Assembly: GCA_046710875.1 (NCBI GenBank)
Contig: JBKEHQ010000014.1
Span: forward strand, 1 to 21,638
DNA from: MGIIb-O3 sp046710875
Lineage (GTDB): Archaea; Thermoplasmatota; Poseidoniia; Poseidoniales; Thalassarchaeaceae
DNA length: 21,638 nt
Direction: 5' to 3'
Shown: positions 15,232 to 21,638 of the stretch, piece by piece
Position numbering within the stretch: the stretch's first letter is position 1
Layout of the letters: every line of letters begins with the position of its first letter
Program-made: the position numbers and the translations under genes
The notes under the pieces: model-generated
Told to the model about the DNA's origin: nothing
What the model saw: only the letters and a program-made list of their open reading frames with translations
The model's database searches: none

Positions 15232-17985
15232 TTATTGAGAGTTGAAAGAAAATCCGCATAATATACATATAGATGCGCCAATTGTATTTTCCGATCCGCA
15301 AGTTGGACAATAATTTTTATTATTTTCAGTGATATTTCTATTATCTAGTTGTGAATTATCTATCTCTTTATTTATTGGCAAATTTGGTTCAAGAGTTTCT
15401 AATTCAACAACTTTTTTATTAGTTCCTGATTCAATATCTTGGTTTTCAAAATCTTCTGATTCAGGGAACAATGAGACATCATTGTCAGCTGATGATAACT
15501 CATCAGAGAGAGATTCTGCAACCCATTCAGGTAAATTTGGATCTTCATCAACTTCATCTCCGAATGTCGCACCATGAAAATCTTGTGCATCTGAAACTTT
15601 GTATTCTGATTCAGGATCCCCTTGTATAACATAAACAACTTCAACCCTTTCACCTTTTTCTATACGTCCAATTGCCCAAGTAACATGTGTTCCTTCTCTT
15701 GCTGATTCTTTTGTAGTTGATCCATCTCTTTTCCCCATAACTGAAGATTTAATGCTGTATTCCTCAATGGCAAATGTACCTGGCACAACATCATGTAATG
15801 CCAAATCTTCTAATGCGCTATCTGAATTATTATCAAACATAAGTAATATCTCATATTTTCCAGCACCCCCTCCAGGAAATACTTCCTTGCCAGTACTAAT
15901 GTTTCTTCTACGATGAACTACTTTTATTTGTGGTGATTTTTTAACTAATCTTTCTGCCACTGGCCCGAATCTTTCAGAACTGAAGTATGCCTTTACAGGA
16001 GCAGAAAGTAATTTATTTTTAGGAGAAGGTTCTGGAGCATGCAATGGATAACGGATTATCATTGTCTTTCCTGGCCTTAGACCCAGAGGCGCAGAAGTTC
16101 CAATTGTTGCCCTTAATCCATGGCCTTCAGAATCTGGTGAGATTAATTTTTCTTCAATTTGGATGCCACTAATAATTTCTACTTGATACTGTTCTGGCTT
16201 AAGTTCAGAGCCTTCGATTTCAATAGATATTTGACTATGAGATGGAGGAGTGAATATTCCAGGTATATCATCTAAGATTCTGACAACATTCATCACTGCT
16301 GAGCCTGTATTCTCTACGGTAATCGCTGCCTCAACATTGGAAGATATGTAAGATTTGATTCGTGATTTATCATAACGTTTCTTAAGTATCGCATCCAAAA
16401 TAGTTAATTTTTGTTCCTTAAGAGTAACTCTTCCTTTGGATTCTACGGATACTCTAGGCAGTATTGAATATCTGACTTCTTGTGTAAAACTAGGTTGTTC
16501 ATCTGATTCTACTCTCTTTACCATAGAATCCCACCTTCCCTCGGGCGGAACATCTTGACGAATGTCAGATACATCAAGAATTGGTTCATCCCTTCCTGCT
16601 AATCTAACAGTGGCACCTGAAAGTGCTACAACGAATGAAGATTTATTCTCAAATACGCATTTACAATCCCAAACACCAGGTCTATCTTGTTCTTTTGCAT
16701 TAACGTATGAAAACTGTCTTCCTGAGCTAATGACTTTTTCAAATTCTGATCTTGAAACTGTCGCATCCGCCGTATAAGTAGCAGTACATATTCCAGCTGA
16801 TATCTTTTCTATTGATGATATACTAGCAGATACAGATAATGAAAGCGGTCGCCTTTCACCAGGATTTAGTCTCCCAATATTCCATACTAAGTATTCGTTT
16901 TCTATTACGTATTCAGCATCTTCAGCATGTATAAAAGATTCTGGCATTGATCTTCTAACTTGAACATCATTCAAAGGAACAGATGAAATATTTTCTAATT
17001 CTATCATAATAAGTATTTCCTGCGGATTATCTAGATAAACCAAAGAAAGGCTTGGTTCTTCATTTCTTTCAGGATCGGTGTCAATTGATTCTGTTAAAAC
17101 AATCATCATAGGCCCTTTGGCATTATATGGAATAATTTTTTCTTCAGTTGCATCTAATTCTCTAATTGGAATAATGGCATCTCCAAAATCTGTGGATTCC
17201 GTAGATTTTAATTGTACTTCTATATCCCATGCACGATGTTTTTTACTTGCGTTTCTTAAAATTAACTCGCCTTTAATTGTTTGATTTCGAACAGTTCCAT
17301 TCGGATTTAATGAAATTTCCTCTTCTTCCCTCAACAATACATGTAACTTATCTCCAGGTATAGAATCAACTTCTATTGATGGCCTCAATAAAGAAAAAGA
17401 TTTATTTTTAGATAAGGGGGCATATTGTTGTTCATCTGAGTCATACATAATTGAAAATGATTCAGCTGTTGATTCAACATCTGATTCAATTTTTGAATTA
17501 TCATTTGGTGATTTCTTGGAGGATTTATCTTCATTCAAATTAGATAATAGCGAGAGAGAGTCTGCAAGTGACTTCAGTGAATTATCTACTGGTTCAGAAT
17601 CTTCTTTTTCCTCCAATGATTGAACATCATTAAGTGAAATTTCACCAATATTGATTTCGGATATCTCTTCATCGATTAATTTAGATTCTTGTTTATGTAA
17701 GGAGAGTTCTTCGTCCGTAAAATTAGTAGATTGAGAATCAGCAGAGGAAGAATTTGAGTCAGATAATTCTGTTTTCGGTGGTGCAAATCCCGGAGGTGGA
17801 GGTGGTGCAAATCCCGGAGGTGGCGGAACAGATATTTCAGAATCTAAAAGATTGTTTAAATTATCATCTAATTCTAGTTTTTTATCTTTATCAGACTCAT
17901 TATTTACATCAGGAAACGTAGGTAGAGGAGGTGGTGGTGGAAGTGGAAACCCGGGCGGTGGCGGAGGTGGAGTTTTGTCAGACAT
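15232..17985 (-). CDS. Proline-rich, acidic protein with DUF11-like beta domains and C-terminal zinc ribbon
   Basis: I do not recognise this as a named protein. From the ATG at 17985 it has 917 aa; an upstream TTG at 18018 would add 11 residues unlike the rest. The N-terminus has polyproline runs (PPPPPPG near 6-12 and repeated PPPPPGFAPP near 60). A Ser/Asp/Glu-rich low-complexity stretch runs to about 200. A long beta-rich part follows with at least two domains resembling DUF11-type conserved repeats (LVWNIGRLNPGERRPLSLSV near 380; VTWAIGRIEKGERVEVVYVI near 775). After a second acidic linker, the last 25 residues form a zinc ribbon, Cys893/896 and Cys907/910. There is no signal peptide and no membrane span, so it should be cytosolic, which is unusual for DUF11-like domains. 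It may act as an intracellular scaffold. Its stop is 60 nt before the DUF106 start on the same strand. Confidence 0.8.
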   Translation of the reverse strand: MSDKTPPPPPPGFPLPPPPPLPTFPDVNNESDKDKKLELDDNLNNLLDSEISVPPPPGFAPPPPPGFAPPKTELSDSNSSSADSQSTNFTDEELSLHKQESKLIDEEISEINIGEISLNDVQSLEEKEDSEPVDNSLKSLADSLSLLSNLNEDKSSKKSPNDNSKIESDVESTAESFSIMYDSDEQQYAPLSKNKSFSLLRPSIEVDSIPGDKLHVLLREEEEISLNPNGTVRNQTIKGELILRNASKKHRAWDIEVQLKSTESTDFGDAIIPIRELDATEEKIIPYNAKGPMMIVLTESIDTDPERNEEPSLSLVYLDNPQEILIMIELENISSVPLNDVQVRRSMPESFIHAEDAEYVIENEYLVWNIGRLNPGERRPLSLSVSASISSIEKISAGICTATYTADATVSRSEFEKVISSGRQFSYVNAKEQDRPGVWDCKCVFENKSSFVVALSGATVRLAGRDEPILDVSDIRQDVPPEGRWDSMVKRVESDEQPSFTQEVRYSILPRVSVESKGRVTLKEQKLTILDAILKKRYDKSRIKSYISSNVEAAITVENTGSAVMNVVRILDDIPGIFTPPSHSQISIEIEGSELKPEQYQVEIISGIQIEEKLISPDSEGHGLRATIGTSAPLGLRPGKTMIIRYPLHAPEPSPKNKLLSAPVKAYFSSERFGPVAERLVKKSPQIKVVHRRRNISTGKEVFPGGGAGKYEILLMFDNNSDSALEDLALHDVVPGTFAIEEYSIKSSVMGKRDGSTTKESAREGTHVTWAIGRIEKGERVEVVYVIQGDPESEYKVSDAQDFHGATFGDEVDEDPNLPEWVAESLSDELSSADNDVSLFPESEDFENQDIESGTNKKVVELETLEPNLPINKEIDNSQLDNRNITENNKNYCPTCGSENTIGASICILCGFSFNSQ

Positions 17986-18027
17986 GCTCAAACGCCCCTT
18001 GGTGGTAATCCCTCCCAATAGTCCGAG

Positions 18028-18065
18028 GGTATAACGATTACCTGTTGCTATTCTAGTTTATACTA
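18028..18065. promoter_or_regulatory. Divergent promoter region
   Basis: This region lies between the proline-rich zinc-ribbon gene (minus) and the GPN GTPase gene (plus). TTTATAC at 18057-18063 can be read as a TATA box on + (expected start near 18085, before the ATG at 18106) and as GTATAAAC on minus. A second minus-strand candidate, GTTATACC, lies at 18029-18036. Which is used cannot be decided by eye. Confidence 0.3.
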
Positions 18066-18105
18066 AGGACAGAATAGTTGAAACTAGAAGAGTGTTGGGG
18101 TTAGT

Positions 18106-18951
18106 ATGAGCGCGCAAGATAGTACAAGTCCACCAGTAGTTTTTGTAGTCGGGACTGCAGGTGCAGGAAAGAGTTCTCTTGTTACTGCTTTCCAAAGATG
18201 GGCCAGATTTTTAGAAGTGGATGTCATGGCAATAAATCTTGATCCAGGTGCGGAAAGGGTTCATTATGATCCAGAATTTGATGTAAGAGATTTAGTATCT
18301 TTATCTGATGTTATGAGTGAATATGATCTAGGGCCAAATGGGGCACAAATATTGGCTGCAGATTTAGTCGCATCTCAAGCAGAAGACGTGTTTCAAGAAA
18401 TAGAGGGATTATCGGGAGATATGTTGATTGTAGATACACCTGGACAAGTAGAGTTATTTGCATTTAGAGAAGCGTCAAGTCATTTAGTAGAAGTTATAGG
18501 CCAAGGTAGAGCTTGTCTTGTATTCTTATTCGATCCAATGCTTTCTAGAACTCCAAGTGGTTTTGTATCGCAGATGTTATTATCCTCAATAGTACACTTT
18601 AGGTTGGGCCTTCCAACTGCTAATTTCTTATCAAAAACTGATTTATTAGAGCCAGATGAGTTAGAAAAAATATTGGATTGGGGAGATAATTTAGACATAC
18701 TAGAAGTAGCACTTTACGAAGAATCAGAACAACAATCCAATGATGCAAAGTCTGGAAGTCAGAGGGCAGAGTTTGCCATAGGTCAATTGAGAATGATGCA
18801 AAATGCAGCCATTCAACCGGGACTAATTCCACTTTCAAGTGAAGTTGAAGATGGCTTGGCTGATGTTTTAACATTTGCTCAAAGTATATTTGGCGGTATG
18901 GCCGATACTAGGGATGGATTTGCAGGAGACGAGGGCGATGAGAAATCATGA
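18106..18951 (+). CDS. GPN-loop GTPase
   Basis: This is the archaeal relative of eukaryotic GPN1-3, dimeric GTPases that help assemble or import RNA polymerase; the archaeal role is not settled. Of 281 aa, the Walker A motif is GTAGAGKSS (16-24). INLDPGAE (43-50) follows, then the family-defining Gly76-Pro77-Asn78 loop, the G3 motif DTPGQVELF (110-118) and the base-recognition motif SKTD (176-179, a variant of NKxD). A helical C-terminal part follows, with an acidic tail. Length and motif order match archaeal members. Its 3' end overlaps the ornithine carbamoyltransferase gene by 14 nt in another frame, indicating one transcript and probably coupled translation. Confidence 0.93.
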   Translation: MSAQDSTSPPVVFVVGTAGAGKSSLVTAFQRWARFLEVDVMAINLDPGAERVHYDPEFDVRDLVSLSDVMSEYDLGPNGAQILAADLVASQAEDVFQEIEGLSGDMLIVDTPGQVELFAFREASSHLVEVIGQGRACLVFLFDPMLSRTPSGFVSQMLLSSIVHFRLGLPTANFLSKTDLLEPDELEKILDWGDNLDILEVALYEESEQQSNDAKSGSQRAEFAIGQLRMMQNAAIQPGLIPLSSEVEDGLADVLTFAQSIFGGMADTRDGFAGDEGDEKS

Positions 18952-19897
18952 AGACAAAATTGACTTGTTAGCAATAGATGACTTTCAAAAAAATTTACCT
19001 GATTTAATAGATTGGGCCCTTAGAATAAAAAATGGTGAAGGTTTAGTTGATGAATTTAAACCCCTAGAAGGTATGTCGATTGGATCTATTTATGAAAAAC
19101 CTTCTACTCGTACTAGAGTCTCATTTGAAGTAGGAGTCAGTAAACTAGGAGGTCAGCCAGTTACGTTATTATCAAATGACATACAATTAGGTAAAAGTGA
19201 ATCGATAGCTGACACGGCCGCTGTTTTATCTAGATTTTTAGATGGAATTACCTATAGATGCTTCAAGCATCAAGACGTAGTAGAACTTGCAAAACATTCA
19301 ACAATTCCTGTCATTAATGCACTTTCGGATCTTCACCACCCTTGTCAGGCTGCTGCCGATCTTATGACAATTACAGAACATAAAAAAAAGGTAAATGGCC
19401 ATATATCTTGGGTCGGAGATGGCAATAATGTATTTCATGATTTATTGCTAGCTAGTGTTTCAATGGGCCATGACGTAAGTTATGCGACTCCTGTTGGATT
19501 TGAACCAGATTCAGAAATTCTCATCAGGGCTAAAAAAATTGCCGATGAAACCGGTGCCAAAGTTATTGGAACAAACGACCCCATAGAAGCAGTAACAGAT
19601 GCAGGCGTTATCTATACGGATATTTTTGTGTCAATGGGTGAAGAACACATCAAAGATAAATTTCAATCATTTGAAGGTTTCCAAATCAATAATGATTTAG
19701 CCTCATACGCTGATCAAGATTATCTATTCATGCATTGTTTACCTGCACACAGAGGCGAAGAGGTTACAGATGGAGTAATTGATTCAAAAAACAGTGTAGT
19801 CTTTGACCAAGCTGAGAATAGAATGTGGGCACAAATGTCCTTGTTGACATATATGTGTAATGAAAATGCGTGGCATAGCTTTAACGAATTGTATTAA
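18938..19897 (+). CDS. argF: Ornithine carbamoyltransferase
   Basis: It makes citrulline from ornithine and carbamoyl phosphate in arginine biosynthesis. From the ATG at 18938 it has 319 aa, the usual size. An upstream in-frame start at 18875 would lie deep in the GTPase gene and add 21 unlike residues. Carbamoyl-phosphate residues are Ser56-Thr-Arg-Thr-Arg60 and His134-Pro-Cys-Gln137. The ornithine loop is Ser232-Met-Gly234 (FVSMGEE), and the catalytic Cys268 lies in MHCLPAHRGEE. The SMG loop and HCLP motif separate it from aspartate carbamoyltransferase. It follows the GPN GTPase with a 14-nt overlap. No other arginine gene is present. Its stop codon overlaps that of the convergent UbiA gene by 4 nt. 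Confidence 0.95.
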   Translation: MRNHEDKIDLLAIDDFQKNLPDLIDWALRIKNGEGLVDEFKPLEGMSIGSIYEKPSTRTRVSFEVGVSKLGGQPVTLLSNDIQLGKSESIADTAAVLSRFLDGITYRCFKHQDVVELAKHSTIPVINALSDLHHPCQAAADLMTITEHKKKVNGHISWVGDGNNVFHDLLLASVSMGHDVSYATPVGFEPDSEILIRAKKIADETGAKVIGTNDPIEAVTDAGVIYTDIFVSMGEEHIKDKFQSFEGFQINNDLASYADQDYLFMHCLPAHRGEEVTDGVIDSKNSVVFDQAENRMWAQMSLLTYMCNENAWHSFNELY

Positions 19898-20802
19898 ATC
19901 AGTGATATGATTAAAAATCCTAACATGCACAAATATAGAGATTTTTTTAGCAATTGCTGCGCATGAAAATCATGACCCAATGCCAATTTAGTTTTTACTC
20001 TAAGGAGTAGAAAAATTGCAGGGATATTTAGGATTAGGTATGTAGATTCGAATATATCCAATGCAAATGGCATAATTATAGAAATTAAAGTAATTAAAGA
20101 GATCACATAGGCAATTATTCTAGTTTTTTCAGGACCTATTTTCATTGCCAGTGTATTTCTTCCTTCATCTCCCTCCATATCTTGAACATCTTTTACTATC
20201 TCCCTAGATAAATTATATAAGAATCCAATTATTGCTACGGAAATAACTCTAATATTTGTTAGCTGGAAAACTCCTGCAGCGCCCAATATGACTACCATTG
20301 CAACTGAAGCGCTGATTGCAATATTGCCTGGTAATCCCCTATTCTTTAGATTTAGACTATATTTGGATGATGATTCATAGTTTATCAAAAGGAATACGGC
20401 CAAAAACCATATAATTATTGAAGGCCACCATTCAATTATTCCATTAGTCGTAGTACTTGCAACATATGCAGCAATGACCATGGAAAGTAATGATACCCCC
20501 ATCATGAAAATTATACCATTTTTAGCATTTTTTAAGGATATTAATCCCGAAGGTAGAGGTTTTTCTGGCCTGTTCAACTTATCTATTTCATAATCAAGAT
20601 AGTCATTAAGTGCATTCCATGATGCCATGAAACAAAAAACAGAAACTGCTTGCAAAATAGTGATATTGAGAATTTTCCCAGTTGGAATATATTCAAGTGC
20701 CATTATCGCACCCAAGAAAACTCCTATTATGCCAATTATATTATTCCCTAATCGAAAAAGTACAGCCCAATTCTTGAGATTAGTAGTTTTTTCCACAACC
20801 AT
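19894..20802 (-). CDS. UbiA-family prenyltransferase, probably digeranylgeranylglyceryl phosphate synthase
   Basis: This integral membrane enzyme probably attaches the second geranylgeranyl chain to geranylgeranylglyceryl phosphate, a core step in archaeal ether-lipid synthesis. It has 302 aa with eight or nine hydrophobic helices. The first Asp-rich substrate motif is NALNDYLDYEIDKLNRPEKP (about 63-82), where the metal-diphosphate Asp residues lie. The second, YNLSREIVKDVQDMEGDEGR (about 195-214), includes the RE-KD-D pattern seen in archaeal DGGGP synthases. Membrane-quinone prenyltransferases share the fold and are the main alternative, but the second motif and archaeal context favour DGGGP synthase. 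It lies 24 nt downstream of the winged-helix gene on the same strand, with no clear Shine-Dalgarno sequence. Confidence 0.88.
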   Translation of the reverse strand: MVVEKTTNLKNWAVLFRLGNNIIGIIGVFLGAIMALEYIPTGKILNITILQAVSVFCFMASWNALNDYLDYEIDKLNRPEKPLPSGLISLKNAKNGIIFMMGVSLLSMVIAAYVASTTTNGIIEWWPSIIIWFLAVFLLINYESSSKYSLNLKNRGLPGNIAISASVAMVVILGAAGVFQLTNIRVISVAIIGFLYNLSREIVKDVQDMEGDEGRNTLAMKIGPEKTRIIAYVISLITLISIIMPFALDIFESTYLILNIPAIFLLLRVKTKLALGHDFHAQQLLKKSLYLCMLGFLIISLI

Positions 20803-20826
20803 TCGGAACGGATTTAGGACTTTACC

Positions 20827-21084
20827 TTATGGGGTGACGATTGGATTCACAGTATCGCTCAATCCCCAGACGCATACAGTATACACACTTCCTCTGAATT
20901 GCCCTCTTGTATGACCTATTTTATCAAATCTAATATCTTTTGCAAGAATATTGCCGACTTGATTCATAGTCGCGCCCCATCTGAAGCGACTATTCAAATG
21001 ATCAAAAATTTCCACCGTATTGGCAGTTTTTTTCTCATCCAAATAACGTCTGACTTCTTCACGTAGACGGCGAGTACCTGACAT
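20827..21084 (-). CDS. Small winged-helix-like protein, unknown role
   Basis: An 85-aa basic protein. Residues 1-20 form an Arg/Glu-rich helix (MSGTRRLREEVRRYLDEKK). TVEIFDHLNSRFRWG and TMNQVGNILAKD look like helix-turn-helix helices, and DKIGHTRGQFRGSVYTVCVWGL looks like the wing. This is a shape-based reading, not a family match I can name. The ATG shares its A with the stop of the upstream gene (TAATG at 21086-21082), so translation is probably coupled. It is followed after 24 nt by the UbiA gene, so it may be transcribed with a lipid-synthesis gene. A DNA-binding regulator is the simplest guess. Confidence 0.65.
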   Translation of the reverse strand: MSGTRRLREEVRRYLDEKKTANTVEIFDHLNSRFRWGATMNQVGNILAKDIRFDKIGHTRGQFRGSVYTVCVWGLSDTVNPIVTP

Positions 21085-21479
21085 TAAAATACCCCTAATT
21101 GATTAGATTTTGAATATTGTAATCTTTGCCTTAGCCCTTCCCAGCTATTGGCATTAACGGAAATTGGTAAAATTTGTTTTTGAATTGGGTTCCAATTGTC
21201 ATCATTTTTTGAATAAATTCCATTATAATTTACTAAAATGCCACCATCCATATCCCTATTTTGCTCTTGGCCATCGTTTGTCTTAACTAATGAGTCAAGA
21301 GTTACTATTCGGCAGGGTTCTAATCGCTTCCTGTAAACTGTTCCCATAGCATCATATCTCTTTTTCTCCATATTACTATGATTAATGATTAGCATATCAA
21401 AGGAAGCATGAGAGTCTACAGTGAAAGTGAAAGTGAAATAATCAAAGAAACGTACATTGTTTTGATAAACGTATGTCAT
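21084..21479 (-). CDS. Unrecognised 131-residue protein, coupled to the winged-helix gene
   Basis: I do not recognise a family. The frame from the ATG at 21479 gives 131 aa with no signal peptide, no membrane span and only one Cys. It shows alternating hydrophobic residues near the N-terminus (FDYFTFTFTVD, encoded by three GTGAAA-like units on the + strand), a basic middle (MEKKRYDAMGTVYRKRLEP) and a polar C-terminal half ending SKSNQLGVF. A second in-frame Met at 21395 (residue 29) is an alternative start. It would free the region that seems to hold the tRNA-Glu promoter on the other strand. Its TAA overlaps the next ATG by one base, which supports it as a translated gene. Confidence 0.55.
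   Translation of the reverse strand: MTYVYQNNVRFFDYFTFTFTVDSHASFDMLIINHSNMEKKRYDAMGTVYRKRLEPCRIVTLDSLVKTNDGQEQNRDMDGGILVNYNGIYSKNDDNWNPIQKQILPISVNANSWEGLRQRLQYSKSNQLGVF
21461..21468 (+). promoter_or_regulatory. Possible TATA box for tRNA-Glu
   Basis: TTTGATAA is centred about 30 nt before the tRNA 5' end at 21495. It overlaps the N-terminal codons of the oppositely oriented 131-residue ORF if that ORF starts at 21479. Confidence 0.3.
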
Positions 21480-21494
21480 TTGGAATGAGATATT

Positions 21495-21572
21495 GCTCGT
21501 GTGGTGTAGTTCGGCCCATCATGTCGCCCTCTCGAGGCGACGACCCGGGTTCAAATCCCGGCACGAGCACCA
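21495..21572 (+). tRNA. tRNA-Glu (anticodon CTC)
   Basis: The acceptor stem is GCTCGTG/CACGAGC, followed by A73 (21569) and an encoded CCA (21570-21572). The anticodon stem is TCGCC/GGCGA around loop CTCTCGA, giving anticodon CTC. The T arm is CCGGG-TTCAAAT-CCCGG. The D arm contains GTGTAGTTCGGCCCATCAT, as in archaeal tRNA-Glu. The body without CCA is 75 nt. Confidence 0.95.
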
Positions 21573-21594
21573 TGTTCCAAGGAACACTTTATAT
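21573..21594 (+). promoter_or_regulatory. Inverted repeat plus TATA box before a gene entering the right edge
   Basis: TGTTCC-AA-GGAACA (21573-21586) is a 6-bp inverted repeat that begins at the base after the tRNA CCA. It is followed at once by TTTATAT (21588-21594). It may be an operator or a BRE/TATA element for the next gene, or a processing hairpin of tRNA-Glu. Confidence 0.35.
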
Positions 21595-21623
21595 GACTAG
21601 CCCTTCAATCTTCAAAGATAACT

Positions 21624-21638
21624 ATGAATAATTGTGAA
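21624..21638 (+). CDS. Possible start of a gene cut by the right edge
   Basis: An ATG at 21624, about 33 nt after the centre of the TATA-like box, opens MNNCE to the end of the window. Only five codons are visible, so identity cannot be judged. Confidence 0.25.

Noticed and set aside
17760..17980. GGTGGAGGTGG-type repeats on the + strand as a structural or G-quadruplex element
   Set aside because: They are the antisense of proline codons in the polyproline N-terminus. A secondary-structure role cannot be shown from the sequence alone.
18875..18937. Earlier start for ornithine carbamoyltransferase
   Set aside because: It would add 21 residues read inside the GTPase gene. The ATG at 18938 gives the family's normal length.
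20627..20914. Plus-strand frame opposite the UbiA and winged-helix genes
   Set aside because: It spans two well-placed minus-strand genes and has no recognisable features.

Overview
The window is about 21.6 kb of AT-rich archaeal DNA. The archaeal assignment rests on an H/ACA-type tRNA pseudouridine synthase with a PUA domain (Cbf5), a UbiA-family enzyme of the ether-lipid type, a GPN-loop GTPase, a DUF106 (EMC3/YidC-like) membrane protein beside an archaeal cytidylate kinase, and several genes with a TATA-like box about 25-28 nt before the start codon and little or no leader. Bacterial-looking enzymes (poxvirus/bacterial-type topoisomerase IB, RibA-type GTP cyclohydrolase II, a TusA-like protein) and very large Asp/Asn-rich surface proteins fit a planktonic marine euryarchaeote of the Poseidoniales (Marine Group II) or Marine Group III kind. 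The lineage is inferred and there is no rRNA to test it.

Layout. Bases 1-6281 (+) hold the 3' part of a giant surface protein with no start in the window: a beta-propeller-like region, about ten putative-Ig (He_PIG-like) domains, thrombospondin-type-3-like Asp-rich repeats, one membrane span and a C-terminal helix-hairpin-helix. Next on + are an MscS channel (6357-7700), topoisomerase IB (7741-8997), a TusA-like protein (9007-9258) and GTP cyclohydrolase II (9310-9933). A tRNA-His lies on the minus strand (9939-10014), followed on + by a second exported, C-terminally anchored protein (10122-12497). A 223-nt intergenic stretch (12498-12720) holds a possible 21-residue ORF that could instead be a C/D-box-like RNA.

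A minus-strand block follows, transcribed right to left: a 917-residue proline-rich, zinc-ribbon protein (17985-15232), DUF106 (15171-14245), cytidylate kinase (14239-13706) and Cbf5 (13701-12721). The DUF106-cmk-cbf5 order is the remnant of the conserved archaeal secY/adk-associated ribosomal-gene neighbourhood. Divergent from this block, on +, are the GPN-loop GTPase (18106-18951) and ornithine carbamoyltransferase (18938-19897), which overlap by 14 nt. Convergent with these, on minus, are a UbiA prenyltransferase (20802-19894), a small winged-helix-like protein (21084-20827) and an unrecognised 131-residue protein (21479-21084). A tRNA-Glu (21495-21572, +) and the first codons of what may be another gene close the window.

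No stretch longer than 300 bases lacks a gene. I see no CRISPR array, insertion sequence, integrase, attachment site or obvious origin. Nothing here amounts to a clearly new defence or mobile system. The parts least explained by known families are the giant protein's putative intracellular half, the proline-rich zinc-ribbon protein and the two-gene cassette at the right end.
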